The notes below the pieces were generated by a model. The model worked only from the letters and a program-made list of their open reading frames with translations, did no database searches and was not told where the DNA came from. Both the position numbers and the translations under genes were made by a program. This document shows positions 29,906-39,433 of a stretch of 64,000 nucleotides of DNA, piece by piece. This DNA is from Nitrosomonas marina (GTDB lineage: Bacteria; Pseudomonadota; Gammaproteobacteria; Burkholderiales; Nitrosomonadaceae): NCBI RefSeq assembly GCF_900111605.1, contig NZ_FOIA01000014.1:1-64000 (forward strand), written 5' to 3'. Each line of letters starts with the position of its first letter. Position 1 is the stretch's first letter.

Positions 29906-32698
29906 TCAGCCGCTGTTTCGCAGCCCTGAAGTCACACCATTAATTGTCAGATGAATTGAGCGTTTTACCTCATCGCTGTCTTCACCGGACCGATACCGTC
30001 TTAGCAATTCCACCTGCAAATGATTTAACGGATCAATATAGGGTGTACGATTATCAATACTGCGTGCCAGCGTTGGATTATCCTGCAACAGTTCGGTATT
30101 GCCGGTAATGGCGAAAAGCCATTTAATGCTGCGATCCCACTCTTGCCGGATACGCCCAAAAACATGATCGCGCAAAGCCGGATCGGAAACCAGTTCCGAA
30201 TAACGGGAAGCAATACCCATATCTGTTTTGGCCAATACCATATCCATGTTCGATAGCAGTGTTTGCATAAACGGCCACGTTTGATACATCTCCTGCAATA
30301 ACGCCAGACCATTTCCGGTTTTATCTTCCTGCAGGAAAGCTTCGACAGCTTCCCCAAAACCATACCATCCGGGAATCATGGCACGATTCAATCCCCAACT
30401 GAAGACCCATGGAATAGCGCGCAAATCCTCAATCTCATCTGAGGCCTTGCGGGATGAAGGTCTGCTGCCGACATGCAGTCCGGAAATTTCGCGAATTGGC
30501 GTTGATTCCTGAAAATACTGTTTAAAACCGGGTGTCTCAAATACCAGGCTCCGATAGGCCTTGAATGAGTGTGCTGCAAGACTTTCCATAGCCTGGTAAT
30601 AGCGCTCCGCATTCTCTCCGATGGGATCATTTCCCAATAGGGTCGATTCGATAGTAGCGGCAACCAGTGTCTCAAGATTACGCCGACCGATTTCCGGCTC
30701 AGCATATTTACTACTGATAACCTCGCCCTGCTCTGTAACACGAATCTGACCATTCACGCTGCCTGGCGGTTGTGCCATGATACCCTGATAGCTCGGGCCG
30801 CCACCCCGGCCAACCGTTCCGCCACGCCCATGAAATAGTCTTAATTCGATTTGATGCCTGGCAAACACTTTGGCCAGCTCAATTTCAGCTTTGTAGATCT
30901 CCCAGTTGGAAGTAATGAAACCACCATCTTTATTACTGTCCGAGTATCCCAGCATGACCTCCTGCACATTGCCGCGCGAAAAAAGAAGCTTTTTGTAGTA
31001 TGGCAAAGAAAACAGCTGATCCATAATATTACTGCAACTGCGCAAATCCGCTATGGTTTCGAATAAAGGAATAATATTTAAACCCATGTGCGGATTCTCA
31101 CCGGCCTGCAGCAAGCCGACTTCTTTTAGAAGCAACGCCACTTCCAATACATTAATAATATGCGTGGTCATGGAAATGATGTAATTGGGAATAGCTGCAT
31201 GACCGAAACGTTGATGAATTTCTGCGGCCATTTGCAGGATACGCAACTCATTCTGGGTAGATTCAGAGTATTCCAAATACGGCGAAAGCAATGGACGCGG
31301 GCTACTGATTTCATCAAGCAGCCAGCTAACGCGCTCATCCTCTGACATAGCGAAATAATCCTCTCCATGTGTCGCCTGCTCATACAGTTCGGCCACGACC
31401 TGTTCATGTACTTTACTGTGCTGACGCATGTCCAGCGGTGCCAGGTGAAAGCCAAAAACATCCGCTGCCCGTCTCAAGTTACGCAAAGCACCTCGTGCTA
31501 TCCAGTTTGCCTGATGATATTTGAGCGATTTAATAATCGTATCGAGATCATGTACAAATTCGGCACAATCTGCATATGGAGCAGCACCATCTACCAGTTC
31601 TTTACGCCAAACGGTATGGCCCAGCTGCTGACTGGTTGCCGCCAGGCGTGCGCTAATACCAATAAATGCACGGCGATACGGCTCATCTATACGGCAGGCA
31701 GGCACTTCCGGGCATGCGGCTGCCAGTTCCTCCAGTTCATCGGTTATATTGATCAACCGCTCGGCCAGGCTCATGGTATGGCCGATTCTTTCCACTTCCT
31801 CGAGATAATAATCGAGCGCCAGCGCTGACTGCTGTTCAATCGCGTACAACATCACCTGATGCGTAACAAAAGGATTGCCGTCTCTATCGCCGCCAATCCA
31901 GCTGCCGATGCGCAGAAATGAATTTACCCGGGGAGCTTTGTCACCCATATGGCGTTCCAGAAGATTCTCAATCTTCGCATAGATATAGGGCACCTGCGAC
32001 AAAAAGGTGTAGCTGTAATACGCCAGGCCATTATCAATTTCATCATGCACCGATAAACGTACAGAACGTAACATGCGTGTCAGCCATAAAATCTGAATCA
32101 TGGTGCGCAAATTTTCTTCATTCTGGCGCATTTCATTCGGTGTTAACTGCGTCAGTGCACGCTCTTTCAATAGACGCTCTATTGTCAGCTGACAGTCCAG
32201 GATACTTCTACGCTGCACTTCAGTGGGATGCGCAGTCAGCACCGGAGAAACAACCGCCTTTGAAAAAAACTTAGCCAGCGATACGCTATCGATACCGCTT
32301 TCCAATACCCGCTCCAACGCCAGCGTTACGCTGCCGGCCTGAGGCGGAGAGCCCGCACAAAGATGGGCGCGACGGCGGCGATTATGGTGTACATCCTCAG
32401 CAATATTTGAAAGCTGAGAAAAATAACTGAATGCCCTTACGACAACAACAGTTGCTCTGTTACTGAGTTTTGTAAGTATCTGATCCAGTTCCTGTCGTGC
32501 CTGTGGATCCTGTTCTCGGTGAAAACGTATAGCAGTTTGCCGGATTTTTTCAACCAGATCGAAAGACGCATCTCCTTCCTGCTCCCGCAAAATTTCTCCC
32601 AATATGCGGCCCAATAAGCGAATATCTTCTCGAAGTGGCAAATCCTTATCATCTGTGGATTCGTTTAAAGGATGATTTTCAAAACCTACAATATGCAT
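29906..32698 (-). CDS. ppc: Phosphoenolpyruvate carboxylase
   Basis: This 930-residue enzyme has the catalytic motifs VLTAHPTEVQRRS (His), GYSDSNKDGGFITSNW, FHGRGGTVGRGGGPSY and GSRPSSRK near the inhibitor/PEP site. It ends in LTINGVTSGLRNSG, the expected C-terminus. It carboxylates PEP to oxaloacetate to refill the TCA pathway and is common in autotrophs. It is divergent from hemC and may lead a five-gene transcript running to the ferredoxin. Confidence 0.98.
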   Translation of the reverse strand: MHIVGFENHPLNESTDDKDLPLREDIRLLGRILGEILREQEGDASFDLVEKIRQTAIRFHREQDPQARQELDQILTKLSNRATVVVVRAFSYFSQLSNIAEDVHHNRRRRAHLCAGSPPQAGSVTLALERVLESGIDSVSLAKFFSKAVVSPVLTAHPTEVQRRSILDCQLTIERLLKERALTQLTPNEMRQNEENLRTMIQILWLTRMLRSVRLSVHDEIDNGLAYYSYTFLSQVPYIYAKIENLLERHMGDKAPRVNSFLRIGSWIGGDRDGNPFVTHQVMLYAIEQQSALALDYYLEEVERIGHTMSLAERLINITDELEELAAACPEVPACRIDEPYRRAFIGISARLAATSQQLGHTVWRKELVDGAAPYADCAEFVHDLDTIIKSLKYHQANWIARGALRNLRRAADVFGFHLAPLDMRQHSKVHEQVVAELYEQATHGEDYFAMSEDERVSWLLDEISSPRPLLSPYLEYSESTQNELRILQMAAEIHQRFGHAAIPNYIISMTTHIINVLEVALLLKEVGLLQAGENPHMGLNIIPLFETIADLRSCSNIMDQLFSLPYYKKLLFSRGNVQEVMLGYSDSNKDGGFITSNWEIYKAEIELAKVFARHQIELRLFHGRGGTVGRGGGPSYQGIMAQPPGSVNGQIRVTEQGEVISSKYAEPEIGRRNLETLVAATIESTLLGNDPIGENAERYYQAMESLAAHSFKAYRSLVFETPGFKQYFQESTPIREISGLHVGSRPSSRKASDEIEDLRAIPWVFSWGLNRAMIPGWYGFGEAVEAFLQEDKTGNGLALLQEMYQTWPFMQTLLSNMDMVLAKTDMGIASRYSELVSDPALRDHVFGRIRQEWDRSIKWLFAITGNTELLQDNPTLARSIDNRTPYIDPLNHLQVELLRRYRSGEDSDEVKRSIHLTINGVTSGLRNSG

Positions 32699-32847
32699 AC
32701 TGTTTCTTCGCCCTTACATTAAAATTTTTCAGATAATGCTTTTAATCAGTTTTGGAACGGTTTGTGTTTGTCCAAGCGATCGTGGCTCATGCTAAAATGA
32801 CTGCCGATCAATCAAGAAAATTTTCATTTTTATTATTTTTTTACTGC

Positions 32848-33801
32848 ATGTCCAGCTCATTCTCCATCCCAAAACGCATTACTATCGCGTCCCGTGAAAG
32901 TCTGCTTGCTATGTGGCAAGCCAAACACATACGACAATGTTTGAACCAATTATACCCGCAAACCGAAGTTAACATACTCGGCATGACAACCAAAGGGGAT
33001 CAGATACTTGACAAGTCCTTATCAAAAATTGGCGGGAAAGGTCTTTTTATCAAAGAGTTAGAGCAGGCCCTGGAAGACGGGCGCGCCGATATTGCTGTAC
33101 ACTCCATGAAGGACATGCCTATGAATGTACCCGAAGGGTTCATTCTGGCGGCTATTACTGAGCGTGAAGACCCTCGCGATGCGTTCGTTTCCAATCAGTA
33201 TGAAAATCTTGAGGAACTGCCCTCGGGTAGTATAGTAGGCACTTCCAGCCTGCGGCGAGAAAGCCAGCTACGCGCACAATTTCCCCATTTGAATGTTAAT
33301 CCACTGCGGGGAAATGTGCAGACCCGTCTGCGCAAATTGGATGAAGGTCAGTATGCTGCAATTATTCTTGCCGCCGCTGGGCTGAAACGGCTGGAATTGT
33401 CAGACCGCATCACAGCATTGCTAAATCCCGAACAAAGCCTGCCCGCAGTTGGACAGGGCGCTCTAGGTATCGAATGCCGTCATGACCGGCCCGATCTTGT
33501 TGCGCTATTGCAACCCCTGCATCATCAGAAAACAGCTTATTGCGTAAAGGCGGAGCGCGCGATGAGCCGTGTATTGGGCGGCAGCTGTCAGATTCCACTG
33601 GGCGCATTCGCAGAAATAGAGAATAATCAGCTGAAACTACGTGGCTTTGTAGCCAGCCCGGACGGCACACAATTTGTACGTGATACGGTGAGCGGAAATC
33701 TGGAAAGCGGGGAAGACATGGGTAAAAACATGGCGCAGAATTTGATTGCACAGGGTGCCGATAAAATTCTTGCAGCCATCGAAACACAACACAGCTGGTA
33801 A
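32848..33801 (+). CDS. hemC: Hydroxymethylbilane synthase
   Basis: The ATG at 32848 ([23 protein letters not shown]) gives 317 residues, the usual family length; an upstream TTG would add an odd hydrophobic leader. [60 protein letters not shown] and [14 protein letters not shown] (Cys binding the dipyrromethane cofactor) are present. It joins four porphobilinogen units. hemD follows after 2 bp. Confidence 0.97.
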   Translation: MSSSFSIPKRITIASRESLLAMWQAKHIRQCLNQLYPQTEVNILGMTTKGDQILDKSLSKIGGKGLFIKELEQALEDGRADIAVHSMKDMPMNVPEGFILAAITEREDPRDAFVSNQYENLEELPSGSIVGTSSLRRESQLRAQFPHLNVNPLRGNVQTRLRKLDEGQYAAIILAAAGLKRLELSDRITALLNPEQSLPAVGQGALGIECRHDRPDLVALLQPLHHQKTAYCVKAERAMSRVLGGSCQIPLGAFAEIENNQLKLRGFVASPDGTQFVRDTVSGNLESGEDMGKNMAQNLIAQGADKILAAIETQHSW

Positions 33802-33803
33802 CA

Positions 33804-34604
33804 ATGAATCAGGCATTCAGGCCGCTGCACAAAATCAATGTACTGGTAACCCGGCCTGAGCATCAGTGTGCTTTTTTGGCTGAAAATATCCACAAAATGG
33901 GTGGCAATGCCGTCATTTTCCCGGTATTGGAGATAACCGATACCAAAAATAAAAAACCATTACTTGACCTCATCCAGCGACTGGATACGTTTGAATTGGC
34001 AATTTTTGTCAGCCCCAATGCTGTCCACAAAGCCATGCCATTGATTCAATCATACTACAAGACGCCGGGACCGTTGCCAGCACATATAAAAATTGCCGCT
34101 GTCGGCAAAAGTACTGCACTCGCACTAAAAGAATATGGTGTTGATCATGTCATCGCACCAACAAAGCGTTTCGACAGCGAAGCATTACTTGAACAAGATG
34201 CATTACTAAACGTGTCCGGAAAACGTGTGATTATTTTTCGTGGCAATGACGGACGGCCGTTACTTGGCGAAACGCTGATTAAGCGTGGCGCATTGCTGGA
34301 ATATGCCGAATGTTACCGACGCAGCAAACCGGATATCGACCCCAGCGAGCTTATCTCAAACTGGTCTCGAGGAAAAATAAATGCTGTAATTATCACAAGC
34401 TCGGAAGGATTACAAAATTTATTTGACATAATTGGCACCCATGGCCAACAATTGCTGAAAATAACACCTGTGTTTACTGCACACGAACGTATTGCCAGTA
34501 TTGCACGAAAAGCCGGTCTCAAGACAGTGGTACAGACTACGGAAAGCGGAGATAAAGGTATACTGCAGGGAATGCAGGAATATTTTTGTGTTAATAAAAA
34601 ATAA
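33804..34604 (+). CDS. hemD: Uroporphyrinogen-III synthase
   Basis: This 266-residue member of the diverged HemD family has a first domain beginning INVLVTRPEHQCAFLAENIHKMGGNAVIFPVLEI and a middle part with KIAAVGKSTALALKEYGVDHVIAP. RVIIFRGNDGRPLLGETLIKRGALLEYAECYRR and VIITSSEGLQNLFDIIG are also typical. It closes and inverts ring D of hydroxymethylbilane. It lies 2 bp after hemC and clearly belongs to the same transcript. Confidence 0.93.
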   Translation: MNQAFRPLHKINVLVTRPEHQCAFLAENIHKMGGNAVIFPVLEITDTKNKKPLLDLIQRLDTFELAIFVSPNAVHKAMPLIQSYYKTPGPLPAHIKIAAVGKSTALALKEYGVDHVIAPTKRFDSEALLEQDALLNVSGKRVIIFRGNDGRPLLGETLIKRGALLEYAECYRRSKPDIDPSELISNWSRGKINAVIITSSEGLQNLFDIIGTHGQQLLKITPVFTAHERIASIARKAGLKTVVQTTESGDKGILQGMQEYFCVNKK

Positions 34605-34854
34605 CATTTGTTTTTCTGTAACAATGTTGTTCACATGAAACAGGGCTGGAATGCTTCATGCGAACACACCGGGGAGCATCAAACGTTGTGATTGATTGAG
34701 ATAGTATTTAGTAATGAAAAACCTGGACCTTGAACTGCATTGCTTCGAAGATTGAACAAATGGATATCACGACAACTGCACCAGGCACGTTAGTCATATC
34801 CAGCAAATCTGCGCACAATCTGATTTTAGGTGCCAGCAATAACAAGGAGAAGAT
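34605..34854. other. Intergenic region between hemD and hemY (no hemX)
   Basis: 250 bp without a plausible gene in any frame. Related clusters often carry hemX at this place. The 3' part provides an AAGGAG ribosome site for hemY. I see no clear terminator and no long remnant of HemX. Confidence 0.6.
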
Positions 34855-36030
34855 ATGAGACTGATACTTTGGGTGTTAGTACTGTTTGCTGCTGCAGTTG
34901 CCGTTGCACTGGCCATCGAAGAGTATGGAACAGGTCATCTTGTCGTGGAAGTACCACAATTTGAAAAAATTGAAGTGTCCCTTGATTACGCCTTAGCTGG
35001 TTTAATTGCGGCATTTATTGTTTTTTACATTCTGGTTCGAATTTTGAACGGATTACTGAATCGCCGGGATATCAGAGCAGAATCTTTGATGCAGACTGGT
35101 ATAAAAGCTTTTTTTGAGGGTGATTACGATTATGCCAAAAAATGCGGTGCAAAAGGCTTTAAACTGGCAAAAACACCGCTCGTTAAAGCTATTAATTCGG
35201 TAATCGCAATACGTTCGGCCCAACAGACAGCGGATATTTCGACACGTAACAAACTACTGGAAAAAACAGCGAAAACCTTACAGGATGAAAGAGCCCTGCA
35301 CCTGGTAACCAAAGCCGAAATGCAGCTCAATGACGGCAATTATCAGGATGCTTTGAATACTCTGCAGGAGTTATATTCTACTGGCGGCCTGCAACCCACA
35401 GCCGTTCTGGAATTAGAGATGGAAGCACAACGGCAGTCCTGCAACTGGGATGCTGTGCTGGAAATCAGTCGCATTCTGATTCATCGCCACCCGTTGAACA
35501 AAAAACATTATGAAGCCATTCAGCATCATGCGCACCTTGAAAATTTTAAAATCAAGACGACTGATCTCGGTGCACTGAACAAATACTGGAACAGTTTATC
35601 TGAAACCGAGCAAAAAAGCAGTCGTGTGGCAGCGGCCGCAACTCGCGCTTATATCGCTTTGGGCGACTGCGCTACTGCACATAAAATTGTGGAACAAAAT
35701 GTGAAAACGGACTGGGACCCGGAATTAATTGCTTTGTACTCAGAATGTCTGAATTATCATGTCAACAGACAAATTGAATGCGCAGAAGTCTGGCTGAAAT
35801 CACAGCCAAACAATGCTGGCCTGCTGTTAACACTTGGCAAATTATGCACACATTGCGAGCTTTGGGGAAAAGCGCAGAATTATCTGGAAGCCAGCCTGTC
35901 TGTCGAACCAACACCAATTGCACACTTTGCTTTGGCGCAACTGAATGAAAAACTGGGCAAACATGAGCAGGCTATGGATCAGTATAACAAAGCTCTTGAA
36001 TTGACTCTTAAACGGAGCTGTTCAAGCTAA
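34855..36030 (+). CDS. hemY: HemY-type TPR membrane protein
   Basis: This 391-residue protein has two N-terminal membrane helices (about 1-20 and 42-62, around YALAGLIAAFIVFYILVRIL). Next comes the HemY_N segment (FEGDYDYAKKCGAKGFKLAKTPLVKAINSVIAIRSAQQ) and a helical TPR region to the end (LLLTLGKLCTHCELWGKAQNYLEASLSVEP). The proteobacterial HemY of the hemCDXY operon has a poorly defined role in haem synthesis. A good ribosome site (AAGGAG) precedes the ATG. Confidence 0.92.
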   Translation: MRLILWVLVLFAAAVAVALAIEEYGTGHLVVEVPQFEKIEVSLDYALAGLIAAFIVFYILVRILNGLLNRRDIRAESLMQTGIKAFFEGDYDYAKKCGAKGFKLAKTPLVKAINSVIAIRSAQQTADISTRNKLLEKTAKTLQDERALHLVTKAEMQLNDGNYQDALNTLQELYSTGGLQPTAVLELEMEAQRQSCNWDAVLEISRILIHRHPLNKKHYEAIQHHAHLENFKIKTTDLGALNKYWNSLSETEQKSSRVAAAATRAYIALGDCATAHKIVEQNVKTDWDPELIALYSECLNYHVNRQIECAEVWLKSQPNNAGLLLTLGKLCTHCELWGKAQNYLEASLSVEPTPIAHFALAQLNEKLGKHEQAMDQYNKALELTLKRSCSS

Positions 36031-36097
36031 CCAGATCGCCAAAACAACAACAGTTAACATACTGCTGATTTGTATCGGATACTGATTTAATAAACAG

Positions 36098-37135
36098 CTA
36101 TGATTGGCTGGTTGATGGCGTGAATACATCAGAAAAAAAGCCGTCTCTGGGAAGTTTACGCAAAGCGGTAAAATCCTGATAGGCGGCTTTAACCATTACC
36201 GGGGAACCACAGGCATACACCTGATGGCGCTCAAGTGTAGAAAAATCTTCCATAACTGCTTGATGTACAAAACCAGTTCTGCCCTTCCAATTATCTTCGG
36301 GTAGCGCATCAGACAATACGGGAATAAATGTGAAATTGTCATGTTGCTGTTGCCATTGCTCAGCCAGCTCTGCCATATAAAGATCGGCTTTGGTGCGCAC
36401 ACCCCAGTAGAGTCTCATCGTGCGTTTGTGATCTTTGCCGGACTCCTGATAAAAAACATGCTCAAGAATACTTTTTATCGGCGCAAAACCTGTACCACCA
36501 GCAATGAAAATAATCGGCACATCGTCGACAGTGTCTCGCAGAAAAAATGAGCCAAGCGGCCCTTCGAAGCGAAGAATGTCCTTCACCTTCATTTTGGTAA
36601 ATACATGCTCTGCAAATACCCCCCCCGGATAATTGCGTGCATGCAATTGCAACACATCATCATCATGTGGTGCATTTGCAAGTGAAAAGCTACGCCGCTT
36701 ACCGTCTTTAAGCAGGATATCAATATACTGACCTGCAAGAAACTGAAGACGCTGGTTGGCGGGCAATTTAAGAGAAATAATCATCACATCCGGTGCAACT
36801 CGTTCAAGCTTTTCAACACGGGTCGGCAATGTTTTAATCTCGATATCCTTAATTGCGCCAATTTCATGACATTCGATGACCAGATCGGATAGTGGTGACG
36901 CACAACAAAACAATGCGAGGCCGGTCCGTTTTTCGTCTTCTGTCAGTGTTTCCTCATCATAGTTTCCGTAATCGACAGAACCGCTTAGAATTCTGCCTTT
37001 ACAGATTCCACAGGAACCGTTACGGCATCCATAGGGCAATGAAAAACCTTCCCGCAAAGCGGATTGCAAAATAGTTTCACCTCGTGCAACATGCAAAACA
37101 TGCTCACTGGGCTTTATAATAATTCGACGCGACAT
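36098..37135 (-). CDS. 2Fe-2S/FAD oxidoreductase (AscD-like reductase)
   Basis: I choose the ATG at 37135 (SRRIIIKPSEHVLHVARGE), giving 345 residues; the upstream ATG at 37183 adds a hydrophobic leader foreign to the family. Residues 1-90 are a plant-type 2Fe-2S domain (YGCRNGSCGICKGRILSG plus a later Cys in LFCCAS). They are followed by an FAD-binding domain (RRSFSLANAP) and an NAD(P)H-binding domain (FIAGGTGFAPIKSILEH). This layout equals CDP-6-deoxy-3,4-glucoseen reductase-like proteins and oxygenase reductases. No matching oxygenase or sugar genes are nearby, so its partner is unknown. Confidence 0.88.
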   Translation of the reverse strand: MSRRIIIKPSEHVLHVARGETILQSALREGFSLPYGCRNGSCGICKGRILSGSVDYGNYDEETLTEDEKRTGLALFCCASPLSDLVIECHEIGAIKDIEIKTLPTRVEKLERVAPDVMIISLKLPANQRLQFLAGQYIDILLKDGKRRSFSLANAPHDDDVLQLHARNYPGGVFAEHVFTKMKVKDILRFEGPLGSFFLRDTVDDVPIIFIAGGTGFAPIKSILEHVFYQESGKDHKRTMRLYWGVRTKADLYMAELAEQWQQQHDNFTFIPVLSDALPEDNWKGRTGFVHQAVMEDFSTLERHQVYACGSPVMVKAAYQDFTALRKLPRDGFFSDVFTPSTSQS

Positions 37136-37182
37136 GTGATTGTTGAGCAAAGAACTAAAAATAAACAGGAAGAAAACATTCA

Positions 37183-38082
37183 ATGAAAAAAACAGTGCTC
37201 ATTGTTGGGTGCGGCGATATTGCGCTACGCACCGTACGGTTATTGCGAACTCACTACCGGTTGTTCGGCTTATTTCGTAACCCGGAAAAAGCTGAGCCCT
37301 TTCGTCTGTTGGGTGTCATGCCCGTCATAGGCGATCTGGACCAACCTGACAGCCTCGGTCGGATCGCAGGCATTGCACAAATTGTGATACATCTGGCACC
37401 CCCCCCACATCGCGGCACCCGGGATACACGCACAGCGAATTTGCTCTCTGCACTATCAAGACAGACAAAATCCAAACATATGATTCTACCACAACGGTTT
37501 ATCTATATCAGTACCAGCGGTGTATATGGAGATTGCCAAGGTGCCTTGATAGACGAAACCAGGCCGCTGAATCCTCTGAGTGACCGCGCCATGCGCAGGA
37601 AGAATGCTGAAACCCAAATCCGCAAATGGAGCATCCGCAATCACGTACCTGTTTCGATATTGCGCGTACCGGGGATTTACGCCGAAAGCCGTCTGCCCTT
37701 GAAGCGTATCCGGGAAAGTCTGCCGGCTTTTGTCGACAAAGATGACGGCTATACCAACCATATTCATGCCGATGATCTTGCGCATATCATCTGTGCAACG
37801 ATACACCGTGCAAGACCCGGCAGAACTTACAACACAACTGACGACACAGAAATGAAAATGGGGGACTATTTCGACCTCGTTGCTGATCGATTCGGCCTTC
37901 CCCGTCCTCCACGCATTCCGCGTGATCAGGCTAATGGTCGCATCTCGCCAGCCATGCTGTCTTTTATGAATGAATCCAGACGTATCAGCAACTCCCGCAT
38001 GAAGAAAGAGTTACGCATCAAACTGCAGTACCCAACGGTCATAGAGGGAATTCAGGGTGCACTCTCATCTATAGCAAAGTAA
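37183..38082 (+). CDS. Atypical SDR / NAD-dependent epimerase family protein (YeeZ-like)
   Basis: This 299-residue Rossmann-fold protein has the nucleotide-binding start TVLIVGCGDIALRTVRLL. RFIYISTSGVYGDCQGALIDETRPLNP follows, with the active-site region of extended SDR proteins, and then VSILRVPGIYAESRLPLKRI. It lacks a clear classical Y-x3-K pair, as in YeeZ-type atypical members. The substrate is unknown. The ATG has an AGGAAG ribosome site and is divergent from the reductase gene. Confidence 0.85.
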   Translation: MKKTVLIVGCGDIALRTVRLLRTHYRLFGLFRNPEKAEPFRLLGVMPVIGDLDQPDSLGRIAGIAQIVIHLAPPPHRGTRDTRTANLLSALSRQTKSKHMILPQRFIYISTSGVYGDCQGALIDETRPLNPLSDRAMRRKNAETQIRKWSIRNHVPVSILRVPGIYAESRLPLKRIRESLPAFVDKDDGYTNHIHADDLAHIICATIHRARPGRTYNTTDDTEMKMGDYFDLVADRFGLPRPPRIPRDQANGRISPAMLSFMNESRRISNSRMKKELRIKLQYPTVIEGIQGALSSIAK

Positions 38083-38694
38083 ATCGACAACTCAATCTTT
38101 AGAAATACAGTTGATCGAAAAAACTGCGGCTGATAATTGACGATCTCTATAGAGAATTAAACCCAGATTTTCCATTAGCGATTTCCCAATAACGAAAAAC
38201 CAATCAAATAAACAACTTGTGTCAAAATCTCCAGGAAGGAAAACTGGCAGATTTAAGCAATTCAAATTTATAGAAACAACCTTATATTCAACAGATTTCT
38301 CTAATGGCTTCCATTAGAAATTTTCCGAACGGGAAATCTGGGTTAAATATCAATAGCCAGAGTTTGGTCGACAATGGGAGCATCTCGAAACAATTACACA
38401 AAGGTTCATGTGAAATTCTTCTCTGAGGAAACTGCGAGCGTGCTTTTCCCGGGTAAAATCACAAAACAATTTAGATATGGCTAACAATTCCTCAAACACC
38501 AGCACGGCATAAGGCAACAAAGATTTCTTGCATTTTATCGCCGTCCCGAAAATTCCCAGACAAATTCTTCAATGTCTCGTTGTAATGAATTGAAAAGGCA
38601 AATACACAAATTCCCAGGCACCTTGTCGAATTAAAGTTTCAATTGATTAAGTCGTAGAAAGAATTTTCTAACCAAGAATGTTGGGCTCGACATT
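38083..38694. other. Intergenic region carrying a MITE-like repeat
   Basis: 612 bp of AT-rich sequence without a convincing gene. It contains the inverted-repeat element at 38160-38344. The remaining 350 bp before the small hypothetical gene show nothing that I can name. Confidence 0.5.
38160..38344. mobile_element. 185-bp MITE-like element
   Basis: AACCCAGATTT (38160-38170) is repeated inverted as AAATCTGGGTT (38334-38344). The match continues imperfectly inward (TCC versus CCC). TTAA stands at both edges (38157-38160 and 38343-38346), compatible with a target duplication or terminal repeat. A 7-bp hairpin, CTAATGG-CTT-CCATTAG (38301-38317), lies inside the right end. No coding capacity. 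The parent IS family is not recognised. Confidence 0.5.
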
Positions 38695-38889
38695 ATGAAA
38701 ATAAGCGTAAATTATAAATCTGGACAACGACAAACATTTATTGTGCCAAAAACGATGCTAGCAACGGATTTTCGAAACCTGGCGGAGGAAATTGGAGGAA
38801 AAATAGAAAATATTGAATTCTCATTGGAAGACCAGCATATAAGTCTTCGTAACACTGAATTACAAGAATCGCTGCACTTAACCGAATAA
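38695..38889 (+). CDS. Hypothetical 64-residue protein
   Basis: I do not recognise this small soluble protein. The sequence starts KISVNYKSGQRQTFIVPK and continues with a mixed beta/helix pattern (DFRNLAEEIGGKIENIEFSLEDQHISLR), which reads like real protein. There is no clear ribosome site, and the gene lies alone between a repeat-bearing region and the convergent ssb gene. Confidence 0.4.
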   Translation: MKISVNYKSGQRQTFIVPKTMLATDFRNLAEEIGGKIENIEFSLEDQHISLRNTELQESLHLTE

Positions 38890-38983
38890 AAAAGAATATA
38901 TTGCTTGCCTGACAGACACAAGCATGACATGTTCATAAACTCAGCCACTCATGAAATGGAGTTAGACTCGGTTATCATATGTT

Positions 38984-39433
38984 CTAAAACGGTATGTCGT
39001 CTTCCATATCATCAAATCCATTACTACCCCTGTTGTATGTCGACTGGTCAGATCTTGGTTCATTAGTATTGTCCGCGGATGAATCAAAACTATCGCTGCC
39101 CGTCCGACCACCCAACATTTTCATGTCCGTGGCAATAATCTCGGTGGTATAACGGTCTACACCGTTTTTATCAGTCCATTTTCTGGTTTCCAGCCTGCCT
39201 TCGACGTAAACCGAACGTCCCTTCTTCAGATACTCTCCCGCAATTTCAGCCAGCTTTCGGTAAAAAGTAACGCGATGCCACTCTGTTTTTTCCTGCTTCT
39301 CGCCGTTTTTGTCTTTCCAGTTTTCTGTAGTCGCTACGGAAATATTCGTCACAGCATCGCCACTAGACATATAGCGCGTTTCAGGATCTCTTCCGAGATT
39401 ACCGATGAGTATAACTTTATTGACTGAAGCCAT
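38984..39433 (-). CDS. ssb: Single-stranded DNA-binding protein
   Basis: This 149-residue protein has an OB-fold: [61 protein letters not shown], and [12 protein letters not shown] flexible linker is followed by the acidic protein-docking tip MEDDIPF. It binds ssDNA in replication and repair. Its start overlaps the end of the upstream MFS gene by 17 bp, suggesting coupling. Confidence 0.97.
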   Translation of the reverse strand: MASVNKVILIGNLGRDPETRYMSSGDAVTNISVATTENWKDKNGEKQEKTEWHRVTFYRKLAEIAGEYLKKGRSVYVEGRLETRKWTDKNGVDRYTTEIIATDMKMLGGRTGSDSFDSSADNTNEPRSDQSTYNRGSNGFDDMEDDIPF

